64,000 nt of DNA, taken from the NCBI GenBank assembly GCA_021904315.1, contig CM038910.1, forward strand, positions 18,848,001-18,912,000. The letters run 5' to 3'. The notes beneath the pieces were generated by a model. The model worked only from the letters and a program-made list of their open reading frames with translations, was not told where the DNA came from and did not search any database. This DNA is from Sphagnum magellanicum. Its lineage: Eukaryota; Streptophyta; Sphagnopsida; Sphagnales; Sphagnaceae. A program made the position numbers and the translations under genes. Shown piece after piece: positions 48,874 to 59,776 of this stretch; within the stretch, counting starts at the first letter, position 1, and the number at the start of each line of letters is the position of its first letter.

Positions 48874-49020
48874 CATCCACTGGATGGCTGAACACCGGTT
48901 TCCATCAGATCACAGTGGGCCAGAGCGAGCGGCTTCAGGGCCGGCTTCATCGCGCGGCTTCAGGGGCGACTTCATCGCGCGGAGTTAAGGGAGGCTTCAT
49001 CCTTCTTTTAATATAAGAGA

Positions 49021-50563
49021 TAACCAGCAAGGCCAAAATTTGGAATACTCCCCCCAGCACTGACTTGGAAAATAGAGTTTTGGCAGTACTTGCCCTGATA
49101 AAAAATAATGTCAAAGAACCAACAACGAATTGGCAGCTCATTCATGACAAGTGGCTGTCCTTCAAGGGTTTTGAAATACCTGGAACCGGCAGTTCTTTTG
49201 ATTCTGCTGTTTTCAAATAACCAGAACAGGCTGGTTCTTTGTTTCTGATTTTTTCTCAAATACCTGGAACTGGCAATTCTTTGAAAAATCAAAGAACCAC
49301 CCAACACTGGAACAGACTGTTACAAAATATACCAGAGCAACACTGGTTCTAACCTGAGCCATACTTATCCATCTCCCAAAGCTCAATGGGGTCAAAATTT
49401 GTGCCACGCAATTGTTCTTGGGGGATAAACTCATCAAAGGTATGTGCACAACAAACTTGCCTTCTTTCACAAGCTCAATGTGTATAGACTCCATGAATTG
49501 TTTCTCTGACAAGTCCTTCTTGTGCTTGGGTTTTTTCTTTGTCTGGTGGTGGAGCTTTTGCTTCAGCCTCCTTCTTTTCCTTCGCTCTTGCCACCTTGTC
49601 TTTTTTCTCCTGTACAAGAAACGCCTGCCCATTTCTGAGAGTTCAAGTACTATTTCATAAAGTTACTCATCAGATTCTTCTTTTGTACAACACCCAGAAT
49701 CTCAAGTCTCCTAGTGGTCCAGCATTTTGAGGAACTTTGTATAAACAACATTGCATGATGAGTCTTTTGTCTCCTAGTGCACCTGGCTAAGTGTTGTTGA
49801 ATTTAACATCTCTAGAATGGGGGCAAAAACATATATAGATTTAAAGAAGAAACTATATGTTGGTCTATACATAAAAAGGGGTTGGAGGTTAGAACATTCC
49901 TCAATTTCAGTGCTACACATAAAAAGAATGATTTTACACTAATCTAGTTCTACTTTGGCAAGCTTCAATCTCAAGCTTCAATATAGCAACCTTCTAATTT
50001 TACAAAGCTCCCTTGTCCAGTCAAGTGTACTCGGTGCAAGGAATTGGAGAAGGTGGGTGTTATTTGTTTGTTGTTCACAAAATCCAACATGAATTTTTTC
50101 ACACATTGATCTACAAATCGTTTGTCCAGTCAAAGTGTACTTTGTGCAAGGAATTGGAGAAGGACTAGGTGGTGGTGGTGGTGTTCTGCTGCTGCTGCTG
50201 CTGCACAAAACCAACAATTTTCACACAATGCACAAATCCTAGGATCAGAACAGCAAGCCTGCAGATTAGTGGGAATATTACAGCTCCATCCAGGTTGTCT
50301 CCATCCTGATCATGAAAGGACTTGTAACCATCTTTCCTTGAATCTGTGTTTTGTGGAAGAGGAAGGCAGCAAAAGAAGAGTCCCACAAGGTTTAAGGAGA
50401 GCTCAAATCTCTCTTGGTCAGGAGAGGAGAGAGAGGAAGCTAATGGAATCAGGAGCCTGTCCCAGAACAGGGAATTCAGATACAGAGACTTTGGGATGTT
50501 AGATCAGAACTGTTTGAAGCTCCAGGAACACATGAGATCTGATCTGGGGTCTCGTATTCTACT
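49021..50563. other. Spacer between the Helitron array and the small ORF
   Basis: The first 300 bases repeat the words GGTTCTTTGATTCTG and CCAGAACC that also occur inside Helitrons B and D, so the array probably inserted into or beside an older copy. (GGT)n at 50170-50184 and (GCT)n at 50187-50203 microsatellites. A direct duplication of TTGTCCAGTCAA(A)GTGTACT...GCAAGGAATTGGAGAAGG occurs at about 50012 and 50122. Confidence 0.5.
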
Positions 50564-51214
50564 ATGAGGATGAAAGTGACATGGACAAACAGTGTGAGAA
50601 CAATCCTGACAAGGGCAGTGGTACAGTTCCAGAGGAGAGCATCTAGTATAAACTATGGGCCAGCTGAGAGACATGATCAGCATCCCAAACCTGATGGTGG
50701 TAGTGCAGACTTGAAGAAATCAAATGGTGAAGTGGTAGCTGAGAGACATCATGATGATCCCACAAGCAGTTGTCCAGGTATGACAACAAAGTCAAATGGT
50801 GAAGTGGTTGAGCAATCATCAGGCACTGTGGCCAGCAGTGATGGAACCAGCGTACCTGATGAGCCCTTGAAAATGATGCATCAGGAGCCTGACACAGGAG
50901 TTCAGATAATTCCTTTGCTGGAGCCATGGGAGTTACCACTCTGGCCCATAGCCGGAATGGCAAGTTTAACTGCAGGGCTAGCATTTGTGATTATGTATAA
51001 AGAATTTCTGGATGAGTCCCCAGCTGCAGTGCTAATTGACAAGAGGATGAAGGTGGTGGGTGGTCAGACACCGCAGGCTGAGCTAGATGGCAGCCCAGAA
51101 TGGACTTGGAAGAAGAAGGCTCAGAAGTATGCACAAGAGAGTCCATTGCAGCATCTGTCAAAGAAGGGGAACAGCATATCTCCAAATGAGCATGATCATC
51201 AGCTGCACAAGTAA
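50564..51214 (+). CDS. Hypothetical protein with possible mitochondrial presequence and one membrane segment (216 aa)
   Basis: Single open frame, antisense to and within the gap of the DRC11 relic. An in-frame TGA at 50540-50542 lies upstream, so the start is one of two ATGs (50564 or 50570) unless an upstream exon exists. The N terminus is basic and amphipathic without acids (KVTWTNSVRTILTRAVV, FQRRASS), typical of mitochondrial targeting. Then comes a disordered stretch with an imperfect repeat KSNGEVV at about 52-58 and 76-82. A hydrophobic segment LWPIAGMASLTAGLAFVIMY lies at about 126-145, followed by a charged C-terminal tail (WTWKKKAQKYAQESP). I do not recognise the family. Base composition is even and non-repetitive, and a possible poly(A) signal (GCAATAATTC) lies near 51465. 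It could be a real small gene or a chance ORF. Confidence 0.5.
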   Translation: MRMKVTWTNSVRTILTRAVVQFQRRASSINYGPAERHDQHPKPDGGSADLKKSNGEVVAERHHDDPTSSCPGMTTKSNGEVVEQSSGTVASSDGTSVPDEPLKMMHQEPDTGVQIIPLLEPWELPLWPIAGMASLTAGLAFVIMYKEFLDESPAAVLIDKRMKVVGGQTPQAELDGSPEWTWKKKAQKYAQESPLQHLSKKGNSISPNEHDHQLHK

Positions 51215-52072
51215 TGGATGCAGGAACCTGGCTGCAACTGTACACTGATGTGCGCCTGCAGATAAGAGCACTATTGCAGTTCTTGAGACAGCAACTTTAA
51301 GGATTCCATACCCAAGCCATCTGACTAAACCTTCCACCTGTATCAGGTGATTGTACTCATGAGACTGTGATCTGGCCCTGTCTGATCAATCAGTTTTGCA
51401 TTTTCCTCTGCCTCATGATGAATGAGGTGCAATAGTGTTGTACCTTGTGAAAATGTGCGAAATGCAATAATTCTCAAATGGGTAGTACGGTGGTGACAAC
51501 TGTTCAAACCTGTTGTTTCTCAGCTTTGAGTTATGCCTTGAGTTCTTTCTCTTTGCCTTCCTTATTGGCTTCAACAGAATTTTGATTGCCACTTTCTTAT
51601 CTTGTGCAAGCTTCTTCTTCAGTCAGACAAGAAGCTCTCAAGAACCCATATCAACATCCAACCTCACCTGTGCAGAAATTTATATGAAATCTTTAGTTTG
51701 AAACACTGGGCTCGCCTAGTGTAGGTGGTCTTTCTGTTCATGTTTGTCTTAATAATCTCTCAAAGCAAAGCAACTAAGAATTTGAATTTTCTTACTCTAG
51801 TGCAAACCTTCCACTATCAATTTGGACTTCAAACTAATTAAGTTCCAAGGTCTGTAGTTTGGAGCCAAGATCTCATATGCATTTAGCTCTCTCCATTTTC
51901 TAAGAAATGTGTTTTTGATGTGTTTCAAGGTGTTTGTAGCATATTGAATTTTATTTTTTTTGGGGCTGAAGTTTTAAAGTGATATGTCTAACCAAGTCCT
52001 GTAAGGTTATCAGTAATGCATCTAAAGTCCCTTCTAGAGCTTGACAGATTCACTTCTATAGGAGTTTTGTAC

Positions 52073-52454
52073 CTGCTCAAAGACCAAGGGACGTTAAGTG
52101 TTTTTAAGAACATCAGGGATGAACTTTTGCTCATGATTATCAAAATCATCTTTGTCATGCCAATTGTTGAGATAAGCTTCACAGGCAGCTTTGACATGAT
52201 GCCAAAAGGCATTGGGACACTTGGGTATAGGCTCACCACCTTCTTCTTCATCCTGAGGCTCGGGCATGTGAATGCCCTCTTTTGTTTTCTTTTTCTTCCT
52301 CCCACTATCTTTCTCCCCTTTCTTCTTTTTCTCATCTTCAGGTCTCCACATTGCCAGGGGTGGATCAATGATGTCTTTGCTTCCTCCAGCCCCTACCTTG
52401 GGAAAAGGAGGGTAGAAATTTGTATCCAGGTCTCAATTCTTATTCAGCCACATG
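52073..52454 (-). pseudogene. DRC11/IQCA1 exon: Lys-rich linker and W-x(3)-KDD segment, with two stops
   Basis: 382 nt with a pyrimidine-tract acceptor (CCTCCATTAG) and donor CAG|GTACAA. Encodes MWLNKN, stop, DLDTNFYPPFPKVGAGGSKD, then a Lys/Glu-rich stretch (KKKKGEKDSGRKKKK), then YLNNWHDKDDFDNHEQKF, stop, RPLVFEQ. The family shows the same order: a W-containing helix, a short F-P-x-Y-P...GGS segment, a Lys-rich run and a W-x-x-R/K-D-E-S-x-N motif. The first stop is explicable as CGA to TGA. Both stops lie in an otherwise uninterrupted conserved frame. Confidence 0.85.
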
Positions 52455-55054
52455 CTAATGGAGGGACACCCAATTAGAGGTATTCCATAATTTCTCCATG
52501 TATAGTATATATATGGAAAAATTAACTATGGAATGGCTAACAATAACTTGTCTGGCCAGTTCATGATCCAACTCACACCAGGGAAGAGTTTCAGTCAATG
52601 GATTCTGTGAGGCAAGAAGTGAATAGGACTTATTACTGGCATAATCTTGTGCATCTCTTGGGCTTCCATATCCATCACCTCTTTCTTGATATCCAGAATT
52701 GCATTTGTTTCTTCTTGCTTGTTTATCTCTCAGATCCCCCATCTCCTCTCAGCATTCTCTTCCAAATCAATTTGTGGGTCTTGTGGGTTCCTTGGAATGC
52801 GATTATTCATATCTGTAAAGAACATTCCATTGGGGTGTCACAGAGTTTGAGCTTTGAGGGTCCTCAAAATTTCCTTAGTCATCTAAACCCACACCACAAT
52901 AAACAAGGGTTTTGAGTTTCCATACATTTTGTTTGAATGTAAATGAATTGTAGACAGGTTGAGGGTGGAGGTTTGAGAATTAAAGCTCTTACGAATCAAA
53001 GTCATCTCATCAACACACAGTAAGCAGCCTCCCAATGAAACCTCGAGTCCTTTTGTCAATTTCACAGTCAATGCCAACAAATGTGGTTCAAATTAATACT
53101 CAAAAGTAGCATACACTTTGCATATGCAAGGATGTCTATGATAGTCAGGAGTTTTGTCATCACAAATTGAAAAATCTCTAAACTGGGAAAATTTCAACAG
53201 TCACAGAGCCTTTGTTTGTTTTTGTCATTTCATTAAAAGAGCATCCAACCACAATTTTGGGTCTGTATTTATCATGACAAACATGAAGAGCTATGAAGCA
53301 AACACCTTCAAGTTCAAATGGTGTACAGCTGATAGGGGTATCAGTTGAAGGATACATGCATTGCATAAATTGGGCAGCACTGATTTTGGAGTGAGATTTG
53401 ATGCCTTGTCACTGATTCTCAAGTTCTTGTTCTTTTACAGCCCTGCAATCCCACTGAAGTTACATTAGTTACACCTTCACTACTCGATTGTTGTGTAGGA
53501 TTCAATTCAAGTCAAAAGAGGTCTGTTGCTTTTGGGCACCTTCAAAAAGCACATGGTGCATGATTAACCCAAAAAAGCACCATACAGTAAAGCCCCAAGG
53601 TAGGGTATTCCCAAAATAAGAGCACTTGGATGAGGCAATAGCAGCGTCCAGCCCCACATTTTGGGTGTGTCCCTCACACCCATCATATAGCATGAGGTGA
53701 GCATTAACATGAACTTAAACAAATGTAGATCACAAGGCATAGGAGGGGAAGGGTTCTTACACTACTCCTTGGGAGTGGGAGAGAAATCATGCTTACTTAT
53801 AATTTCCCTCCCACCCTTAAGGAGTAGGTGTAAAATACGTCCTCTTTTCTAGGAGGGATACTCATGGATATAAGATGCCCTCCAAATACACTAGGAAATA
53901 TCTCTGAGTGCTTTAAGCTTTAGTGTGTGTTTGCACAACTTGACATGAATGATAACTACCCACACACCATGCTTTGATAAATTTTCCATGTATATGTGTC
54001 ATCAAACTTTGAATCAAAAACAATGAGCTCTGTACAAAAACTATGGCCACAGCTCAACACACACTCATGAAATTTATTTATGAGATGAATATCATGCAGG
54101 CTCAAAACAATAACATTCTTTGAGACATCTGACAGAGGAAATGACCTACTTCTGTTTGATAATGTCGACAATCAAGAATCTGTCTTGTCTTCCCCTCTCC
54201 TCAGCCTGCAGCATGGATCAATAAGATCCAAATGAATCATTCCAAACCATCAAAACCCTATGAGACAAAGCAAAATTGCTACCGCCTCGGATTACATCTC
54301 AATTCTCTTGCTTGGCTCAACATCATGGACCTTCCTTTGTCTTCTTCCATTCATTGTTAGCAAATGTTTCTGAGATTCAAATCTGCAAATGATGTGTTCT
54401 TTAGTCCTACAAGTTCTTAGGACCTACTTGTCCTCTTAGAATTATGACAATCAAGACAACATATGTAAAACAGCATGGCAGATTGGTCTACCACCCATCA
54501 TTCAGTTTTGAAACAGAACTCTCTTTGGGACAATAGCAACTGTACTACTAGTCATATGCACTTGTGAATTTAAAAAGCACATTTTGCACCTGCAGGAGTG
54601 AAACAGACTCAAATCCAGTCATTGGTGGAGGCAGCTCTATGATTTCTCTCCTATTTGTACGGTTTTGAAAATCCTGTGCTCCTTTGTCTTCAGCTTCTTT
54701 TATTGCAGTCTCGTTCTGCCTCAGCTAAGGCAATTTCCCTTTTCTACCAAGGCACCTTTCACAAGACTTAGTTTCTGGATTTGGAGGATCCAACAAGACC
54801 CATTTGCAGCTCTGACAATTTCCTTTCAGGAATTTCAACACCCATTGACCAAGTTTAGGCTCTAATTGATTTCAATTTACTTAATTTTCAGTTTCCCAAA
54901 TGACCACCAGATGTCATGCTCCCAGTATGGCCACTTGCAATTTAGCACATGAATTTGAACCATCACAAAAACAAAGCAGAAGATACTTTAAAAGTTACTT
55001 TTGAGTACACAATTTTGGCATGCAGACAACTACAATTGTTGCTCACAAGCTTAC
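52455..55054. other. Presumed intron of the DRC11 relic plus unassigned sequence
   Basis: The IQ-motif exon(s) should lie here. A minus-strand segment at about 52990-53070 (RTRGFIGRLLT, and in another frame VDEMTLIRK) vaguely resembles the IQ helix and following E-E-M-x-F segment, but this is too weak to call. A GC-richer block at 53560-53900 resembles the dispersed block at 31690-31960. Confidence 0.35.
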
Positions 55055-55153
55055 CAAATACTCATCACAGGCTTTGAGGTATGTAGCAGTATCACTCGTG
55101 AGAAAATGTGCTGGAACTATGTCCAAAGCATCTAGACCTAATGTCATTTCTGC
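55055..55153 (-). pseudogene. DRC11/IQCA1 exon: segment after the N-terminal helical region
   Basis: Acceptor TGACCCAG, donor TTG|GTAAGC, 99 nt, phase 0. Encodes EMTLGLDALDIVPAHFL then TYLKACDEYL, aligning with the family's D-L-K-L-x-P-x-x-L-x-V-P-x-P-x-Y-F-type segment. No stop in this exon. Confidence 0.65.
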
Positions 55154-56316
55154 CTGGGTCATGAAAATTGCAATTACCATGAATTCCTGCCTATTTCGTT
55201 TTTGACTCTTCATGAACCCAGTAACTACCACTACTATCACTTGGGCTGATGATATATGTAGCTTCTTTTAGGAGGGTTGGTCCACCCAACAAAAATTGCA
55301 AATTTTGGCTTCTAATAATCCTATCACTTATGCCACCTTATTGTTACATTTTTTGATTACAGGGTGGGTTACATCTTCAGCAACACATTTCTGCAAAACT
55401 CGAGAAGTGGCTTAAATTATCCCATGAGTTCACTGTGTAGCAAAGTTTTTGAATAGAAAATTGTGTAGATGGTTGTGCCTTTAATTTTTATGACAGTAAT
55501 TTGTAATATTTCCAATGTTTGGATATGAATTGACTTGCCAGTATATCATCAAAGTTGAAGTATTGCTTATTCCCATTTAGTCCCACCATCCACTGCCACC
55601 AAACAAGCCAATCATCACAAACAGAGTCTGAAACTTGTACAAATCTTTTCTATCTTCTTGTTTCAAAACTAAAGAATCCTGACTCTGAATCCCTTGGCAA
55701 CAGTGTGTGGGTGGTTGCATCAGGGCTTACATTAGTGAGAATGTAGAGAAATCCTTACTCCTTTTACTTCCAACATGTGTCCAATGCATGCTTCCAATGC
55801 TTTCTTTACATCCCACCTTTTTTGAGGATGCGCCATCTGTGCTCACAACCAAACATAGAACTGGTAAGACTTGTTCTCCATTCTCTCTAGTCAGGAGCAA
55901 AATTGGAACAAGTTCACTAATCACAATTTGTTGCTTCAAAGAGCTTGTCCTGCAAATGCTTGAAACTAGCAGTTCTATTTTATTTGCATTGGACACTATA
56001 CACTACTGCAAGGAATCATGACCACCCCAGCTGAATAAGTAAGAGTGCACTAAGATTATGCTGGCAACATTTGTGTGAGTCAGAATAAGAATGGATGGCA
56101 GCTTATGACAATCAGTAGAAAACACATATCACACTTACAATTGCCAAATAGGTAGCTCTCCAAGTTTATTGCACATAGGAGAAGCAATGTACATAAAATT
56201 CACTACTTAGACAACTTCAGGTGTTTCTGGAGCTAGTAAAAAAAATCTCGGAAGTAAAGCTGATCAGCAAATGTCTTGCAAGAGCTCTCAATAAACTGGG
56301 GTTACAATGTACGAAC

Positions 56317-56391
56317 CTGATCATAACAATCCTCCAATTTTCTGTAAGCTTGGATATACCATATGTAGACTTTGGAAAATTGTGGCAGTGT
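56317..56391 (-). pseudogene. DRC11/IQCA1 exon: N-terminal region
   Basis: Flanked by TTCCTTGCAG acceptor and CAG|GTTCGT donor, 75 nt, phase 0. Encodes TLPQFSKVYIWYIQAYRK followed by LEDCYDQ, matching the conserved Y-x-K-Y-I-Q-x-F-R-K-L-E-x-C-Y-D-Q block near the N terminus of DRC11/IQCA1. Confidence 0.85.
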
Positions 56392-56601
56392 CTGCAAGGA
56401 AAAAAAATATGACATGATATTCATCACTTCAGATGAGTTCAAAGCTCTGTCTCATAAAGTATCCTGCACTATAGGCAGGAAAAAAAAACACAGTCTTTCC
56501 AGACATTTTGACAGAAAACTGTAAAATTGGACAGGGAGCCACCAGACATGGGACGATTAACCTAGATCTCATTTTTTTGGTTTGCATGTGCACCCATTCC
56601 A

Positions 56602-56754
56602 GGGTTTTTCTGGCCAAGCCATGCTATGCAGCACAACCATCATGTGAACGTAAACAATGATTCTTTTGTTATTATAAGGGTTTTTCTGGCCAAGCCATGC
56701 TATGCAGCACAACCATCATGTGAACGTAAACAATGATTCTTCTGTTGTTATATG
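56602..56754. repeat. 76-bp tandem duplication
   Basis: AGGGTTTTTCTGGCCAAGCC through TGTGAACGTAAACAATGATTC is present twice at 56602 and 56678, with about three differences. A minus-strand frame (56672-56905) reads WLHLTGPSEWQEAILDLVEL, coding-like but unrecognised. Confidence 0.85.
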
Positions 56755-56905
56755 AGTTTTCATCTGTGAGCTTCAATCCAAGAGCAAATGAAACACACAC
56801 CATAGGCCATTCTTCAAGGTTTTTGGGGAATTCTATCTTCAAAAGTTCCACAAGATCAAGTATTGCCTCCTGCCACTCTGAAGGTCCTGTCAAATGCAGC
56901 CACAA

Positions 56906-59125
56906 ACCCTAGAAAAATTGGTGCCAAATTTTCTGATGTTTCCCTCTTTAGGAATCTTGGGTATGTCTAGTATTTTCTCAATTGTACTTCAACATTTTTG
57001 CATGGTTTTTCGCTTCAAATCATTCCTGATCTCCTCAAACTGAAACCAAATTAGGACAATGCTGAATCAAATCTCTTTTTTCTATTTCAGAATGCGCCTT
57101 ATTTTCAGAGAAGTTATTAGCACTGCCAAATATTGCAGAGGCCAAAAGCACTGTTTGTAAATCTGAGTTAAGTTGCAAGATTGAAAATACTGTAAATTTG
57201 AATTTGGCAACCAGAAATTGGGATCACCAAGAAAAATGCAACTACAAAGACTGGAGGCAAATTTGAAGAAAAATATAGCACTGGAAATATGGAGAAGTTT
57301 TGAAAACATACTCATGAGACATGATGTCAAAAAACTGTGTGTAGGCAGATAATTTCTGTGATCAATTGTTGTATGGAGTGAGGAATCTCACAACAGCTTT
57401 TTGGCAAAAGAAATGCTCATGAATTTATATCAATGCATCAAGAACTTGTCAAAGAAATGAGCAAGGTCTCTCTCCAGCTTTCAAAGGGAGCCCAACCATT
57501 TGCTCTTACTCTTAAATTTCAAGCTTGAAGTTTCATTTGCAGGTCTGTGTGTACTTGCACATTTCTTTAAGAGAAGAAAGCACCCTAGGGTCTTTCAGCT
57601 GAAGTGACAGGTATTACAGTTATTCTTATCCACAATGCTCATTGCTGAATGGCAGATGAAACAGGTAAGTACTGTCTTTGCCCCTTCTGGAACTAAACCC
57701 ACATCCCCAAATGCAGGCACCTAACAAATTGGTTACTAGGGTTCAAGTGTCAGGTGAACATGACAGGTGATACCTGTCACTTGCACTGTCACTGCATGCC
57801 AACAGACTCCAAAATTGTCAGCTGAATGGCCATGAAATGGCAACCATGCAGCCTTGAGTCCGACCAGTGTTGGGCAGGGTATTAGAAATGGCACCAAACA
57901 CTCCTCCAGTTCTCAGCGTGGTTCTTTAATCTCATATATGCAGTTCTCAAACAATCAAATGACCAATTCTGGTATATAGTGATGAAGGACAATGTTGAGA
58001 ATCTTGCATTGCCTTTGAATGAAGTTGGAATTTCTTAGTTTTTGCATAGCAATGGAGGAACTCGTACTTTCAACTGCAAGAGTTTTCCTGCAAAAGGTAA
58101 GCATGTAAGATTTACAAGGATTGGTGCAGGTTTGAACTCTCATTTTGTGGCAACTTATTCACGGGATAGAGATAAGTTGGCCTCTTGCAACCAATCAAAC
58201 CTTTATGACTTACAGAAGGTTTAGTCATCTTGGTAGGACTTTCCACTATTTCATTTTTTCCAAATGTGGGCAAAGCACAACACAGTGTGCAGGCTAAGTG
58301 CATGATAAAAATTGCCAAGTAGAAATTTCAGCATGGCAATTGCAACTGTGCAGATCTATGTGTATTTTTGAGGACATGTGTTCAAGTTGACTGCCAAACC
58401 CAAGGACTCAAAGGCTTTGTGGTAGGATCCTCTCTGTCTTGTGCACTTTGAGCAACAGTCATGGTAAAAATGAGGCATTTTTGAAATTGCCAAGTCCTTT
58501 CCATCTTCAGCTGAAAGATACTTGAATTTCATCTGCTGTAACATATTGAGAAGTCATGGATTTAAGCTTCTGCATCAAGTTTGTGGTACTATATATGCAC
58601 CTTCATATCAAGATTGATAATATCTTTATAACATCTTTCAACTGTTATGGTGGATAGTGGGCGTGTTGGTGGATGTGCTCATATTCCAATTCAGCATCAA
58701 ACCATCTCTTTAGTGATTGCATGCATCTTCCTTGTGGGTTGATCTTGAAGTCTACAACTTCATTTACAATATTTGTTGTTTTGTTATAAATTGTAACAGT
58801 CTTTACTCCTTCACAGGGCACAATTGTCAAATCCAGCCTTCAATCAAAGCATGATGTTCCAAGCTGTTCACTCAAACTCCAAAGGGGATTCGTTAATCAT
58901 CATCTCTCCACATGTGGGTTCCAAAGTCTAATTTTACAAACATGAAAGTCTGGGGTGGCAGATTATGTCATTTTCTTGACCACACTACATGACATAATCT
59001 TCTGCCAATGATCATACAGTCATAATAGTGACCAAAATGTGTCTATTGAATGACTTTTTTTTTATTCATTGAATCTGCCACCCCCTTAATGTCATTGAAA
59101 TTGCCTCACCCTTGCCCATTATGTT
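56906..59125. other. Intergenic DNA, no supported gene
   Basis: Minus-strand open frames of 60-80 codons (for example 58645-58830) have coding-like composition but no recognised motif; they may be remnants of upstream exons of the DRC11 relic. Confidence 0.4.
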
Positions 59126-59128
59126 AGA

Positions 59129-59162
59129 CTAGTGTGTGCCCCGTGCCTAAGGCACAGGTGTG
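59129..59162 (-). repeat. Helitron 3' terminal hairpin with CTAG end, copy 6
   Basis: CCCGTGCCTAAGGCACAGG with CTAG at 59129-59132; flanked on the minus-strand 3' side by TCTAAC of unique sequence. Confidence 0.82.
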
Positions 59163-59776
59163 TGTGTGTCAGGGAGGAGAAGCAAATTTTCTTTTGATTT
59201 TCCCACCTTCCTTCCTTTCCCTCTTCCTTTATGTTTTTCCTTTCCACCTTCCTTGGTATGTTTTATGTTCCCTTATGTTCCCAAATAATTCCCAATAGCA
59301 CCATTTTTTGACAAAAAATATCACAAATGTTTTACCTTGTCAAGTAAGTATTTCAAGGGAGAGGATATACCAATGCCCACTACCACTTTTTACAACCGTT
59401 GGATATATGACACTGACATGGGAGATTAATCCTCTTAGGAAAAATTAGAATACACCAAGATTAGGGAGATTTCCTGGGTCCTGGCGGCTTGATTTCGTAT
59501 GGCCTCCTCCATCGTTGGATTTACTGCCTAGATCTAACGTCTCTGCTAACACGTCTACATGAACAGGTACATAGTAGCAAGCTAGCTAGCTTAGCTATAA
59601 CGTCCTCCCTGTCTTTCCCATAAATCCTGTCTTTCCTATAATCATCGTTTCCCCTTTCCTCACCGGCTTCACAGATTCATGCCTCACCTCCCTAATTGGC
59701 ATGCTTCTAGTTTTAAATAGATGGATGACGGGATGGATGGACGGATTCAGGGGAAGCCGACCAAATGGATGGATTT
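59129..59776 (-). mobile_element. Small non-autonomous Helitron fragment abutting the coding Helitron
   Basis: Left border is a canonical 3' end on the minus strand (hairpin at 59139-59158, then GGCACACACTAG and T). Right border is the 5'-type sequence TTAAATCCATCCATTTGGTC, directly fused to the 3' hairpin of the next element at 59780. The 5' terminal bases are missing, as in the array at 42.5-49 kb. No coding capacity. Confidence 0.7.

Larger units (their letters stand above)
42470..49020 (-). mobile_element. Head-to-tail array of non-autonomous Helitrons
   Basis: At least five elements plus a 5' fragment, all with the same (minus) orientation, lie end to end: about 47524-49020, 45433-47523, 44524-45432, 44003-44523, 42684-44002 and a 5' fragment 42470-42683. 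Each internal boundary joins the 3' terminal hairpin of one copy (palindrome CCCGTGCATAATGCACGGG or variants, followed on the minus strand by CCACACTAG in the best copies) to the 5' part of the next (AATGAAGCTTCCCTTAAATC or AAGCCTCCCCTGAATCCG type). The right border is a canonical Helitron 5' end, A|TCTCTTATATTAAAAG on the minus strand. None has coding capacity for Rep/helicase. The array sits in the gap between the 52073-52454 and 41506-41624 exons of the DRC11 relic. Confidence 0.8.
47524..49020 (-). mobile_element. Non-autonomous Helitron A (about 1.5 kb) with intact 5' end
   Basis: Minus-strand 5' end TCTCTTATATTAAAAG begins at 49020 immediately after an A (49021 is T on +), matching the A^T insertion preference of Helitrons. 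The body holds the 330-bp tandem repeats, then a block shared with the element at 44.5-45.4 kb (about 90% by eye), then three 52-bp GC-rich units, then the terminal hairpin at 47532-47550. The CTAG end is not preserved; the hairpin runs directly into the next copy. Confidence 0.78.
38606..56391 (-). pseudogene. DRC11/IQCA1-like (IQ and AAA domain) flagellar protein pseudogene, multi-exon
   Basis: DRC11/IQCA1 is an AAA-ATPase-domain subunit of the nexin-dynein regulatory complex of motile cilia and flagella. Recognisable exons run right to left: 56317-56391, 55055-55153, 52073-52454, 41506-41624 (P-loop), 40961-41126, 40602-40745, 40202-40477, 39383-39472 and possibly 38606-38695. Nearly all have AG and GT borders and mutually consistent phases. 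Breaks: TGA at 52433-52435, TAA at 52094-52096, a 2-nt deletion near 41018-41021, a donor reading CAG|TTATAT at 40602, and TAA at 40394-40396. Not found: the first exon, the IQ-motif exon(s), and the part between the Lys-rich region and the P-loop. In the corresponding gap lie the Helitron array and an oppositely oriented ORF. The gene is homologous with high confidence; its inactivity is inferred from five independent lesions. Confidence 0.88.

Noticed and set aside
48024-48895. Overlapping open frames up to 184 codons on both strands, rich in Lys/Arg or Phe/Leu
   Set aside because: Low-complexity translation of the 330-bp tandem repeat with poly-A and polypyrimidine runs.
52016-52477. 153-codon plus-strand open frame
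   Set aside because: Antisense to a DRC11 exon with splice borders and family motifs on the minus strand.
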